From NCBI RefSeq assembly GCF_039539485.1, contig NZ_BAABDF010000007.1, positions 1,364,001 to 1,428,000 on the forward strand: 64,000 nt of DNA, given 5' to 3'. Source of the DNA: Celeribacter arenosi (GTDB taxonomy: Bacteria; Pseudomonadota; Alphaproteobacteria; Rhodobacterales; Rhodobacteraceae). The translations under genes were made by a program, and so were the position numbers. This document shows, piece by piece, positions 26,063 through 34,537 of this stretch (positions are counted from its first letter, which is position 1; every line of letters begins with the position of its first letter). The notes below the pieces were generated by a model. It was not told the origin of the DNA and ran no database searches. It was given only the letters and a program-made list of their open reading frames with translations.

Positions 26063-26980
26063 ATGTTCCTGATCCTCGTCCTTTTTGCCGTAGTCACCGT
26101 CGCACTGGCACTCTGGCGCGGGTATCAGGCCGAGGTGCGAAATCCGACAGATGGCCCCGTCATTCAGGGCGTTCACATCCGCTCCTTCGGGGATCCCGAC
26201 GCCCCGCCCGTGGTCCTGATCCACGGGGCGTCGGGGACGACATATGACATGACATTTCGCTTGGCGCCGATGCTTGCGCAGGAGTTTCGCGTTCATGTCG
26301 TCGACCGTCCGGGGTTCGGCCATTCGCAATCTATCGCGGATGAGAGCCTGTCTGGACAGGCCGACGCCCTGCGCCGCGCCGTGAGCGAAATTGATCCGCG
26401 CGCACCGATTGTGTTGGGACAATCCTATGGTGGCTCGGTGGCGCTGTCATGGGCGCTGGATGCGCCCGAAAGCGTTGCAGCCCTCGTCTTGGCAGCTGCA
26501 CCCAGTCAGGTGTGGAAGGGCGGCCCGTCGCGACTAAACCGCCTCCTGTCCGCGCGCGGCATTGGCCACATCGCCAGCTGGCTCATCGCCGCCTACGTGC
26601 CGCGCAGCTATATCGATCGCCAGATCGGCGATATATTCGCCCCCCAACCCGCTCCCGATGGATATACCGACAGTCTCGCCGCAGGCCTATCCATCCGCCC
26701 GTCCACCCATCGTCTGAACGCACGCCAACGGATTGCGCTCAAATCCCAAATCGCCGCGATGGTTCAACACTACCCAGATATCGACATACCCGTGGAAAGC
26801 ATCCATGGCGATGCGGACGTGATTGTGCCGCTCGACATTCATGCGCGCCCTTTGGCAAGCCAAATTGCAGGCAACAACCTCGACGTCCTCGAAGGCATCG
26901 GGCACATGCCCCATCACGTCGCTCCCGAGGCTCTGTTAGAGGCGACGCGACGTTCTGCCCGCCGCGCCGGATTGCTTTAA
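26063..26980 (+). CDS. Alpha/beta hydrolase
   Basis: The protein has 305 residues, with an N-terminal hydrophobic segment (about 1-18, MFLILVLFAVVTVALAL) that anchors or exports it. The alpha/beta hydrolase core shows VVLIHGASG (oxyanion region), nucleophile elbow GQSYGGS, acid in GDADVIVP and final histidine in GIGHMPHH. The lid region is SRLNRLLSARGIGHIA. It may start at GTG 26045, inside the metA stop, or ATG 26063; neither has a strong ribosome site. The substrate is unknown. Confidence 0.85.
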   Translation: MFLILVLFAVVTVALALWRGYQAEVRNPTDGPVIQGVHIRSFGDPDAPPVVLIHGASGTTYDMTFRLAPMLAQEFRVHVVDRPGFGHSQSIADESLSGQADALRRAVSEIDPRAPIVLGQSYGGSVALSWALDAPESVAALVLAAAPSQVWKGGPSRLNRLLSARGIGHIASWLIAAYVPRSYIDRQIGDIFAPQPAPDGYTDSLAAGLSIRPSTHRLNARQRIALKSQIAAMVQHYPDIDIPVESIHGDADVIVPLDIHARPLASQIAGNNLDVLEGIGHMPHHVAPEALLEATRRSARRAGLL

Positions 26981-27000
26981 CCCCCCAGACGCCCCATATT

Positions 27001-27015
27001 GTTAAAAGCATTAAC
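27001..27015. promoter_or_regulatory. Inverted repeat at the edge of the assembly gap
   Basis: GTTAA-aagca-TTAAC, a perfect inverted repeat with 5-nt spacer, lies directly before the N run and upstream of ppk2. It might be an operator or CtrA-like site, but the spacer is 5 nt rather than the 7 nt of the CtrA consensus. Confidence 0.3.
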
Positions 27016-27020
27016 AAGCA

Positions 27021-27086
27021 NNNNNNNNNNNNNNNNNNNNNNNNNNNNNNNNNNNNNNNNNNNNNNNNNNNNNNNNNNNNNNNNNN
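27021..27086. other. Assembly gap of 66 N
   Basis: All 66 positions are N. The ppk2 reading frame is already open at 27087, so the gap hides its start codon, ribosome site and about the first 20 codons, if its length is right. The real length cannot be known from the sequence. Confidence 0.99.
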
Positions 27087-27920
27087 CCCAAGCAAATTCG
27101 TGACGCCATCGAAAAGGGCGGCAAAAAGGACATTCTGTCTCCGAGCTATCCCTACGACAAATGGATGGACAAGGACGACTACGAAGAGCAGATGGAAGAT
27201 CTGCAGCGCGAACTGGTAAAAATGTTGTCAGGCATTCGTGAAAGCGGTGCCCGCGTTGTCGTGGTCTTTGAAGGGCGTGATGCGGCAGGTAAAGGGGGCA
27301 CAATCAAACGGTTGCGCGAAAACCTGAACCCGCGTTCTGCGCGTGTCGTTGCACTCGGCAAACCCACGGAACGCGAAAGCGGGCAATGGTATTTCCAACG
27401 CTATATCGACCATCTGCCCACGGCCGGTGAAATCGTCCTGTTCGACCGCTCGTGGTACAACCGCGGTGTCGTGGAAAAGGTTTTCGGCTTCTGCAAGGAC
27501 GATGAACGCGAACGCTTTTTCCACCAATTGCCCGAATTCGAAGACATGCTCGTCAACGAGGGTATTCATCTGGTCAAAATCTGGCTGAACGTGGGGCGCG
27601 CCGAACAGCTGCGCCGTTTCCTCGCGCGCGAAAAAGACCCGCTCAAACAGTGGAAACTATCGGGCATCGACGTTGCGGGCCTGTCCAAATGGGACGAGTA
27701 TTCGCAGGCCATCGAAGAGACGATGACCCGCTCGCACACCGAGGTTGCGCCATGGACCATCATCCGGTCCGATGACAAATACCGCGCACGCCTGAATGCG
27801 ATCCGCGCGGTTCTGACGCAACTCGACTATGCGGGCAAAAAATCCAAATCTCTGGGCGAAATCGACACGAAGATTGTTGGTGGTCCGGACATGCTGCTGA
27901 GCGGTAAAGAGGCGGAATGA
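27087..27920 (+). CDS. ppk2: Polyphosphate kinase 2, 5' end hidden in the gap
   Basis: PPK2 transfers phosphate between polyphosphate and nucleoside diphosphates. The visible 277 codons start at the gap with PKQIRDAIEKGGKKDIL, typical of PPK2 before the YPYDKWM segment, so the start codon is in the N run. The internal ATG at 27165 would remove this conserved part. Walker A is EGRDAAGKGGTIKRL and Walker B is FDRSWYNRGVVEKVFGF. The lid module with basic residues is RFLAREKDPLKQWKLSGID. It is a single-domain PPK2, probably class I. The next gene, a TetR regulator, overlaps it by 4 bp. Confidence 0.93.
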   Translation, partial: PKQIRDAIEKGGKKDILSPSYPYDKWMDKDDYEEQMEDLQRELVKMLSGIRESGARVVVVFEGRDAAGKGGTIKRLRENLNPRSARVVALGKPTERESGQWYFQRYIDHLPTAGEIVLFDRSWYNRGVVEKVFGFCKDDERERFFHQLPEFEDMLVNEGIHLVKIWLNVGRAEQLRRFLAREKDPLKQWKLSGIDVAGLSKWDEYSQAIEETMTRSHTEVAPWTIIRSDDKYRARLNAIRAVLTQLDYAGKKSKSLGEIDTKIVGGPDMLLSGKEAE

Positions 27921-28534
27921 GCAAACGCGGCTACCACCACGGAAACCTGAAACAGGCATTGGTCGATGCGGCCCTGAACCTGATCGAGGAAAAGGGCCCG
28001 ACGGGTTTCACCCTGTCCGAGGCGGCAAAGTCTGCTGGCGTCACGCCAGCGGCCGTGTATCGCCATTTCGAAGGACGCGAAGACCTGATTGCGGAAATCG
28101 CCCTACAGGGCTACGCGATTTTTGCCGATGTGATGGAATACGCCTACGACAAAGGTCAGCCATCCGCGCTGGCGTCTTTCGAGGCGACTGGTCGCGCCTA
28201 TCTCGCATTTGCGCGCAAATATCCCGGCCACTACATCGCCATGTTCGAAAGCGGCATTTCAATGCAGCGCACGCCGGAACTCTTCACTTTGGCATCGCGC
28301 GCGCATGGCATCATGGAAAAGGCGGCGGTGGAGCTGTCCAAACACATCCCCGCCGACAAACGCCCACCCTCGCAGATGTTTGCCGCCCATATCTGGGCAA
28401 TGTCGCATGGCGTGGTCGAACTATTCGCACGCGGAAGCCCCGGCACCAAAAGCCCCTTCCCGCCTGAGGATCTGCTCGAAACGGGCATCCTGATCTATTT
28501 GCGTGGACTGGGGTTGCTGCCAGAAGACGAATAG
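27917..28534 (+). CDS. TetR/AcrR-family transcriptional regulator
   Basis: The protein has 205 residues. An N-terminal TetR HTH (about 5-55, LSEAAKSAGVTPAAVYRHFEGREDL) is followed by a C-terminal helical ligand domain with WAMSHGVVELF, of the WHG type. It is translationally coupled to ppk2 (ATGA), so it may control polyphosphate use or itself. It is convergent with the ABC transporter operon, 15 bp away. Confidence 0.9.
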   Translation: MSKRGYHHGNLKQALVDAALNLIEEKGPTGFTLSEAAKSAGVTPAAVYRHFEGREDLIAEIALQGYAIFADVMEYAYDKGQPSALASFEATGRAYLAFARKYPGHYIAMFESGISMQRTPELFTLASRAHGIMEKAAVELSKHIPADKRPPSQMFAAHIWAMSHGVVELFARGSPGTKSPFPPEDLLETGILIYLRGLGLLPEDE

Positions 28535-28549
28535 GCCAGCGACCTCACG

Positions 28550-29626
28550 TCAGGCGAAAACCACCAAAGCCCCCGGTGACCAACTCACCCGCGCGGCCTG
28601 CCCGACTTCCAAAACGTCGCGCCCGAACAGGTTGCGCATCGACAGGCGCACGGGCTTTTCGACGCCCTCTAGACGCACGTCATAGTAGGTCATGTCGCCG
28701 TAGTAGACGACCTCTTCAATCACACCGGGCGCCTCGCGGTGCGTGGCCGTCTGCCCCTCATAGAGCAAGGTCAACGTCTCGGGGCGCAGGCCCACCGTCA
28801 CATTGCCCGATGGCAGCCCCTGTGGCGCCTGATCTGGTGTGATCTCCGTGCGACCGAGTCCGGCCACATCGACCTCATGCCCCGACATCGTCGCAGGCAG
28901 GAAATTCATCACCCCGATGAAATCGGCAACCCGTTTGGAGTTCGGGCGGCGGTAGAGGATTTCGGGATCGTCACATTGCGCGATTTCGCCCTCGAACATT
29001 ACCGCAATGCGGTCCGACATCACCAATGCCTCTTCCTGATCATGGGTGACGAGGACAAAGGTAATGCCAACGTGGCGCTGCAGCTTGATCAATTCGACCT
29101 GCATCTTTTCGCGCATTTTACGATCAAGGGCAGAAAGCGGTTCATCGAGAAGCAACACACGCGGGCGCAACACAAGGGCACGTGCAAGGGCAACCCTCTG
29201 ACGTTGCCCACCCGAAAGAGCATGCGCAGCCCGCGCGCCGTAGCCATCCAGACCAACCATTTCGAGAGCTTCATTGATGAGCGTGTTCTTGGCCGCCGCA
29301 TCAATATCGCGTCGGCGCCGCAGACCAAAACCGACGTTTTGCGCAACGCTCAGATGAGGAAAAATCGCATAGGACTGGAACACCATGTTGGTGGGGCGTT
29401 TGTTGGCAGGCACGCCCCGCATGTCCTGACCGCTGAGCATAACATAGCCGCTGTCGTAATCCTCAAAGCCTGCAATCGTGCGCAGGAGCGTGGTCTTTCC
29501 ACATCCCGATGGCCCGAGCAGCGAAAAGAACTCGCCCTCTTGTATGTCGAGGGTGATGTCGCGAAGGGCGTGATAGTCACCATAGTGCTTTTGCACATTC
29601 TGGAGGTGGATGAGAGGGGCGGTCAT
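28550..29626 (-). CDS. ABC transporter ATP-binding protein, PotA type
   Basis: The protein has 358 residues. The ATPase domain shows Walker A GPSGCGKTT, signature LSGGQRQRVALARAL and Walker B LLLDEPLSALD. A C-terminal TOBE domain (about 280-358) with LRPETLTLL follows. The N-terminus MTAPLIHLQNVQKHYGDYHAL begins at the ATG at 29626, one base after the permease stop codon; an upstream frame to 29695 is not needed. It energises the PotB/PotC-type permeases encoded upstream. The likely substrate is a polyamine such as putrescine or spermidine, or a related compound. Confidence 0.9.
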   Translation of the reverse strand: MTAPLIHLQNVQKHYGDYHALRDITLDIQEGEFFSLLGPSGCGKTTLLRTIAGFEDYDSGYVMLSGQDMRGVPANKRPTNMVFQSYAIFPHLSVAQNVGFGLRRRRDIDAAAKNTLINEALEMVGLDGYGARAAHALSGGQRQRVALARALVLRPRVLLLDEPLSALDRKMREKMQVELIKLQRHVGITFVLVTHDQEEALVMSDRIAVMFEGEIAQCDDPEILYRRPNSKRVADFIGVMNFLPATMSGHEVDVAGLGRTEITPDQAPQGLPSGNVTVGLRPETLTLLYEGQTATHREAPGVIEEVVYYGDMTYYDVRLEGVEKPVRLSMRNLFGRDVLEVGQAARVSWSPGALVVFA

Positions 29627-29627
29627 G

Positions 29628-30428
29628 TCAGAGGAAGCCTCCGGTATCTGTCTTGCCCGCACGCGCAATGCCGCGCCGGCGCATGATTTCTGCAAATGTA
29701 ATCAATATGATGGAAAGCACTACGAGGATCGTCCCCAATGCCATTACCGCCGGCAACAGCCTCGGGAAACGCAGCATGGAGAACAGATACACCGGCAGCG
29801 TCGGGTCCGAGCCTGTCAGGAAAAATGCGATGATGAACTCGTCCATCGAGATCGTGAAAGAGATCAACAGCGCCGAAATAATCCCCGGCATGACCAGCGG
29901 CAGGGTCACTCGGCGGAACGTCGAAACACGTGTTTCGCCCAGATCATAGGCCGCTTCTTCCAACGACGGATCAAGCGCGGCAAAGGCCGACTGGAGAATG
30001 GCAATCGCGAAGGGCGTGCAAATCAACGTGTGACCGGCCACCACGGACCAAGCCCCCGGCGACATGCCCAAACGCAGGATCACCACCAACAGCGAAACCG
30101 CAACGATGATCTCCGGCAACACCAGCGGCAACATGATGAAACCCATGATGCCTTTCTGGCCCGGGAACGGGTAGCGCGTGGCCGCCATGGCTGCGAAAAT
30201 CCCGAACATCGTCGCCAGAACCGCCGAGGTTACAGCGATCTGCAGCGAATTTATGACTGCGCCATGCATTTCTTTGATGCCGCCGAGTGCCGTGAACCAT
30301 TCCGTCGTGAAGCTCTCCAAAGGAAAGGCAATGATGGTTGACGAATTGAACGCAAAGAGCGGGAGCAGGAAAATCGGCGCATAGAGAAACACCAGATAGA
30401 CCAGGACGTAGACCTTTAGCGATTTCAT
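29628..30428 (-). CDS. ABC transporter permease, PotC type
   Basis: The protein has 266 residues and about six transmembrane helices. It has the EAA loop (LEEAAYDLGETRVSTFRRV), which couples to the ATPase, and a late FTISMDEFIIAFFLTG segment typical of PotC. It overlaps the PotB-type gene start region by 4 bp and ends one base before the ATPase start, so the three genes are one operon. Confidence 0.9.
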   Translation of the reverse strand: MKSLKVYVLVYLVFLYAPIFLLPLFAFNSSTIIAFPLESFTTEWFTALGGIKEMHGAVINSLQIAVTSAVLATMFGIFAAMAATRYPFPGQKGIMGFIMLPLVLPEIIVAVSLLVVILRLGMSPGAWSVVAGHTLICTPFAIAILQSAFAALDPSLEEAAYDLGETRVSTFRRVTLPLVMPGIISALLISFTISMDEFIIAFFLTGSDPTLPVYLFSMLRFPRLLPAVMALGTILVVLSIILITFAEIMRRRGIARAGKTDTGGFL

Positions 30429-31321
30429 CGACGACGCCCCCCACCCGCTGCTCGTCGCGCGAGCAGCATCAAGATCACCGCAATAACCGCCACGATCAGC
30501 ATAGCCAGCACCGCGAGTGTCGCACCCAATGGCGCATTGTTAAGCCTGAGGAACTGGGTCTGGATCATATTGGCGATCATCAACCCGCCCGGGCCGCCAA
30601 CAAGGCGGGGCGTCACGTAGTCGCCAATGGTCGGGATGAACACGATCAGGATCGCCGCCACAACACCGGGCATCGCCAAAGGCAGCGTCACGCGAAGAAA
30701 AGTCATCACACGGCTTTCACCGAGATCCCGCGAAGCCTCGAGAAGTGAGCGGTCAATCTTTTCGAGCGCCACAAAGATCGGCAGGATCGCAAATGGTGCA
30801 TAGGCATGCGCCAAGGTGATGATCACCGCATTCACATTGTACAAAATGAACGTGAGAGGTTCATCAATGATCCCAATAGCTTGCAGGCCAGAATTAAGAA
30901 CACCGTTGAACCCCAAAATCACCTTCCACAGGAACACGCGGATCAGATAGGAGGTCCAGAACGGGATGGTGATGATGAAAATCCACAGTGATTTCCGCGA
31001 AGGTTGGACGGCAAAGGACACGAAATATGCGACCGGAAAGGCCAGCACGACGGTGATCAATGTCACCAGACCCGACACCATCAAGGACCGCAGCATCAAT
31101 TGGCGATAGAGCGGCTCGCTCAGCGCTTCTTTGTAGTTTGCGAGCGTGAAGGTCGTGTCAAAGTCACGGATACCGGTCTGGGTCCAGAACGAAATAATCA
31201 CGATCGCGGCGAGAGGCACCGCCAGCAACAAAAGCGCATATAGCGCGGTTGGCGACACGAGCATTGCCCCCGCTCCGGCATCAGAGCGGAAGAACCGCCT
31301 CAATCGATCGCCCATCTGCAT
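30425..31321 (-). CDS. ABC transporter permease, PotB type
   Basis: The protein has 298 residues and six predicted helices. The EAA loop is LLEASRDLGESRVMTFLRV, and FIPTIGDYVTPRLVGGPGG is diagnostic of PotB permeases. The frame runs to 31444, but a normal N-terminus begins at ATG 31321 or 31315, with GGGGAAG upstream. It is the first gene of the operon. No gene for a periplasmic binding protein lies next to the operon, so that component must be encoded elsewhere. Confidence 0.88.
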   Translation of the reverse strand: MQMGDRLRRFFRSDAGAGAMLVSPTALYALLLLAVPLAAIVIISFWTQTGIRDFDTTFTLANYKEALSEPLYRQLMLRSLMVSGLVTLITVVLAFPVAYFVSFAVQPSRKSLWIFIITIPFWTSYLIRVFLWKVILGFNGVLNSGLQAIGIIDEPLTFILYNVNAVIITLAHAYAPFAILPIFVALEKIDRSLLEASRDLGESRVMTFLRVTLPLAMPGVVAAILIVFIPTIGDYVTPRLVGGPGGLMIANMIQTQFLRLNNAPLGATLAVLAMLIVAVIAVILMLLARRAAGGGRRR

Positions 31322-31394
31322 CGAAATGCATCTTCCCCACATAATCACGTTCGCAGATCGTTTCCGTTTTTCACAACCGCATGCAAGAGGTTTT

Positions 31395-32216
31395 CTACAC
31401 CGCCGGCGCGTCTTTCGCACTTTCGAGAGTTTTGAGGGCATCATCGATCACCAAGGCTCCAAAAGCCGCGTTTGCGTGTATGACATCCTCTCGACCATGC
31501 GAAAGACCCTCACGGGCGGCCAGTCGCACAGACCCTCGCATGAAAGGGTGTCGGGTGTACAAATTGTGCGTGATGCTTTTGCCCGGTTGGGGCAGATACC
31601 GGATACCCGCAGCCTTGCACAGAAGAGCGGCGCGTTTGTCCACAAATTGGCTCGCAAAGGCCCCGTCCCCATCTCGGTCCAGAGTCCTTAGTCGATTGAA
31701 TTGACGGGCGTCTTCACGGGCGGCGATGGAGGGGCGTGGCTGGCTCGCGATGATGACCTGCGTGAGGCCCGTGGCGGCGATGTCTCGCGCCAGAGCAAAC
31801 CCCGGCGTTTGGGAAAGAAAATCCTCCACCATCGCGCCGAGCGCGCCAAACGAGACCAACTGGTGCTCCCCACCCGCCAATGCCGCGACATCGGTGATCG
31901 ACGGCTGGGACGTCACGACGACGTCACGAAAGGGTCGCAAGGCGGCGAATACGGAGAATTGCAGCCCCGTCAGGATGACCGCCTCATAGTCGGCAAGGTC
32001 GAGCACATCGCGACCGCACAGTCGATGGACTGAGGCGCGCGCCTCGGCATCCTCACTCTGGACGAGGCCCTCGCGCACGGTGAACTTTCCCATCGCTGTA
32101 TGATCACCGAAGAGGTCGAAACGGACATCGGGCCACCTGTCCCCATGGCGCTTGGTCGCCGAGGCCAAAGCCGCCATATGTGAGTTTCCGACCAGTGCGA
32201 TCCTGCGTCCTGTCAT
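31395..32216 (-). CDS. SGNH-like protein of unknown function coupled to GSCFA gene
   Basis: The protein has 273 residues. It begins MTGRRIALVGNSHMAALASA, where VGNSHM resembles block I of SGNH hydrolases, and has FDLFGDHTAMG and IIASQPRPS later. No signal peptide is seen, so it is probably cytoplasmic. It starts inside the stop codon of the GSCFA gene (ATGA overlap), which implies a joint function, perhaps modification of a surface glycan. The assignment to SGNH is tentative, since the other catalytic blocks are not obvious. Confidence 0.65.
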   Translation of the reverse strand: MTGRRIALVGNSHMAALASATKRHGDRWPDVRFDLFGDHTAMGKFTVREGLVQSEDAEARASVHRLCGRDVLDLADYEAVILTGLQFSVFAALRPFRDVVVTSQPSITDVAALAGGEHQLVSFGALGAMVEDFLSQTPGFALARDIAATGLTQVIIASQPRPSIAAREDARQFNRLRTLDRDGDGAFASQFVDKRAALLCKAAGIRYLPQPGKSITHNLYTRHPFMRGSVRLAAREGLSHGREDVIHANAAFGALVIDDALKTLESAKDAPAV

Positions 32217-33280
32217 TCTCTCATCGCGTCCAACAACGCCTCTTCGCACACCAGTGCATCCTCCTCATCCGCATCTTGAGGCTCGCTGGCGTCAAAGGAC
32301 GGTTTCGGTCCCTGCTCGGAGGGCTCCAACCCGTGCGCCCTGAGAAAGACATCCATGACACGTGCGACCATTTCGGGGCGAACCGAGCGTCGGTTCTGCG
32401 CAAATGCCATCTCGCCGCTGGCGTGGGTTGTGACGATCTCGTAGGAAGGAAAATAGTCCACATCATCATGCGCATCCGCGAAATCCCCCGCGGCGGCGCG
32501 CAAAATCGCCTTGGACAGCTGGGTCGCCGCCAGAACATGTGCCCCACTCGCCGTCGCGGTAAGCGGTACTGGCGATACAGTCAGCAACAACTTGGACCCC
32601 GCCCGCGCCACCTGCAGCGCGTCACGAATACCCGCCAGATCCTCCATGATCTCGTCGTAGGAATAGTTATGGAACCGCACCTGCGCCGGTTTGTAGCGGC
32701 CCGCGATCACCCCGGGGGCCGTTGGCACCGTTCGACCGGTCGCTGTGTCAATCCATGCCTCTGTCAGACCGAGCGTAAAGACGAACACATCTGCCGACTC
32801 CGCCACCGCCTGAACGCGCATCAGGTGATCGCGCCGCATGGCCATGACTTCGGCTTGGCTAATCCACCCGTCGGGTTCCACACTCGGGCGCAGGGCATCA
32901 AAAAACCGCCGCCTTGCCCGCCAGATCAACCGGTCATCGACATGACCTGTCGCGGCATCGTCGAGCAATTCGCGAAACTGCCGCGCGGTGTAGATATTGC
33001 CGTATCGCGCAGAATAGAGGCCATATTGGAACCGCTCTGCGGTTTGGGGATGCATGCTGGCGGGTGCAGGTTCGCCGTTAAGGGGCACAACCCCGGCACC
33101 GGCGAGGGCGCGCCCAATGTGCTGGGCAAAACAACTGCCTGCCGTGGCAATCTCGGTTTGCGCGGTGACGGGAAATTTCGGGCAATAGAGGTCATGCCAC
33201 GCCAGACGGTCCGCTTCAACGACCCCTGCACGCCAGAACCGGCTATCAGGTAAATCTGCATAAGGATGATGGGCACTCAT
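32213..33280 (-). CDS. GSCFA-domain protein
   Basis: The protein has 355 residues. The hallmark ATAGSCFAQHIGRAL lies near residue 45, followed by LYSARYGNIYTARQF and FTLGLTEAW, matching the GSCFA family, which is related to SGNH-type enzymes. Family members occur in bacteria and plants and are linked to polysaccharide synthesis or modification, without a firm reaction. The C-terminus is acidic (DEEDALVCEEALLD). The ATG at 33280 gives the normal start; the frame is open to 33373. It is coupled to the downstream SGNH-like gene. Confidence 0.82.
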   Translation of the reverse strand: MSAHHPYADLPDSRFWRAGVVEADRLAWHDLYCPKFPVTAQTEIATAGSCFAQHIGRALAGAGVVPLNGEPAPASMHPQTAERFQYGLYSARYGNIYTARQFRELLDDAATGHVDDRLIWRARRRFFDALRPSVEPDGWISQAEVMAMRRDHLMRVQAVAESADVFVFTLGLTEAWIDTATGRTVPTAPGVIAGRYKPAQVRFHNYSYDEIMEDLAGIRDALQVARAGSKLLLTVSPVPLTATASGAHVLAATQLSKAILRAAAGDFADAHDDVDYFPSYEIVTTHASGEMAFAQNRRSVRPEMVARVMDVFLRAHGLEPSEQGPKPSFDASEPQDADEEDALVCEEALLDAMRE

Positions 33281-33423
33281 TGGCGGATTATGGCGGCGGT
33301 GATCCCCCCTGCCAAGAGGCCGTGCACCGCTCTCACCTCCCATCCTCACCCATCTGCGGCTTTGCGGCCTCACATAGGGCCGCCCCGGACATCAAACCGA
33401 CCCTGCCACCAAGGCCCCTAAAC

Positions 33424-33457
33424 AGAAAAGGACACCCGGTTTCCCGGATGCCCAAAA
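33424..33457 (-). terminator. Intrinsic terminator of rplM-rpsI with GAAA tetraloop
   Basis: On the minus strand GGGCATCCGG and CCGGGTGTCC pair over 10 bp (two wobbles) around a GAAA tetraloop, followed by TTTTCTG. It lies about 25 bp after the rpsI stop. Confidence 0.9.
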
Positions 33458-33479
33458 TCGTAGCAAGTCCTGCAGAAGC

Positions 33480-33968
33480 TTAACGCTTGGAGAACTGGAA
33501 GCTCTTACGTGCTTTCGCGCGACCGAACTTTTTGCGCTCAACAACGCGGCTATCGCGTGTGAGGAAGCCCGCGGCTTTCAGAGCCCCGCGCAGTTCGGGG
33601 TTGTAAAGCTGCAGAGCTTTGGAAATGCCGTGCTTGACCGCACCGGCCTGACCGGAAAGTCCACCACCTTTAACGGTCGCAACAACGTCGAATTCGCCTT
33701 CAACACCAGCAACTTGTGCAGGCTGTTTGACGATCAACTGAAGCACGGGACGGGCGAAATAGGTGCCCATTTCCTTGCCGTTGACAGTGACCTTACCGGA
33801 GCCCGGTTTGATCCAAACGCGTGCAACCGCGTCTTTCCGTTTACCGGTCGCATATGCGCGGCCAAGTTCGTCACGAACAGCAACACGCGGTGCGGCAACT
33901 TCAGCCACAGCGACGTCACCGCCGGCGACAGCATTCAGCTCGTCGAGGGATTTGATTTCATCAACCAT
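33480..33968 (-). CDS. rpsI: 30S ribosomal protein S9
   Basis: The protein has 162 residues. It carries the typical alphaproteobacterial N-terminal extension, followed by YATGKRKDAVARVWI, and ends with the basic tail ARKSFQFSKR that reaches the P-site tRNA. The start at 33968 lies 3 bp after the rplM stop. rplM-rpsI is a classic operon. Confidence 0.97.
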   Translation of the reverse strand: MVDEIKSLDELNAVAGGDVAVAEVAAPRVAVRDELGRAYATGKRKDAVARVWIKPGSGKVTVNGKEMGTYFARPVLQLIVKQPAQVAGVEGEFDVVATVKGGGLSGQAGAVKHGISKALQLYNPELRGALKAAGFLTRDSRVVERKKFGRAKARKSFQFSKR

Positions 33969-33971
33969 GGA

Positions 33972-34433
33972 TTAGCTCCGGGTGTTTTTCTTGTTCATGG
34001 ACTTAACGTCCAACACTTCCGGCTTCTGAGCTTCGTGGGGGTGCTCGGAACCGGCATAAACGCGCAGGTTGGTCATCTGCGTGCGGGCCAATTTGTTGCC
34101 CGGCAGCATACGCTGAACTGCTTTGGTAACAACGCGCTCGGGGTGGTTGCCCTCGAGGATCTGCTGCATCGTGCGGGACTTGATGCCGCCCGGGTGGCCA
34201 GTGTGCCAGTAGAAACGCTTGTCTGTGCGTTTCTTGCCGGTCAGCTGGATTTTGTCAGCATTGATGACGATTACGTTGTCACCCATGTCCATGGACGGGG
34301 TGAAGGTGGCTTTGTGTTTGCCACGCAGACGCATCGCGACGATTGAAGCAAGACGACCCAGCACGATGCCTTCGGCATCAATGATGATCCATTTCTTGTC
34401 AATGTCCGCGGGAGTTGCGGAGAAGGTGTTCAT
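33972..34433 (-). CDS. rplM: 50S ribosomal protein L13
   Basis: The protein has 153 residues, with KKWIIIDAEGIVLGRLAS at the N-terminus, LRGKHKATFTP and the family segment AVQRMLPGNKLARTQ. It precedes rpsI by 3 bp in the standard L13-S9 operon. The promoter lies within 34434-34537, a stretch notably rich in A and T. Confidence 0.97.
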   Translation of the reverse strand: MNTFSATPADIDKKWIIIDAEGIVLGRLASIVAMRLRGKHKATFTPSMDMGDNVIVINADKIQLTGKKRTDKRFYWHTGHPGGIKSRTMQQILEGNHPERVVTKAVQRMLPGNKLARTQMTNLRVYAGSEHPHEAQKPEVLDVKSMNKKNTRS

Positions 34434-34537
34434 GTATATCTACCCTTACGGATGGGAATTCGGATGCGCGAGTTCTATAGGTTTGGCAGCCCACGTCAAG
34501 AGCGCAATATTCCGAAAAAACGTTCAAAATCAATGCC

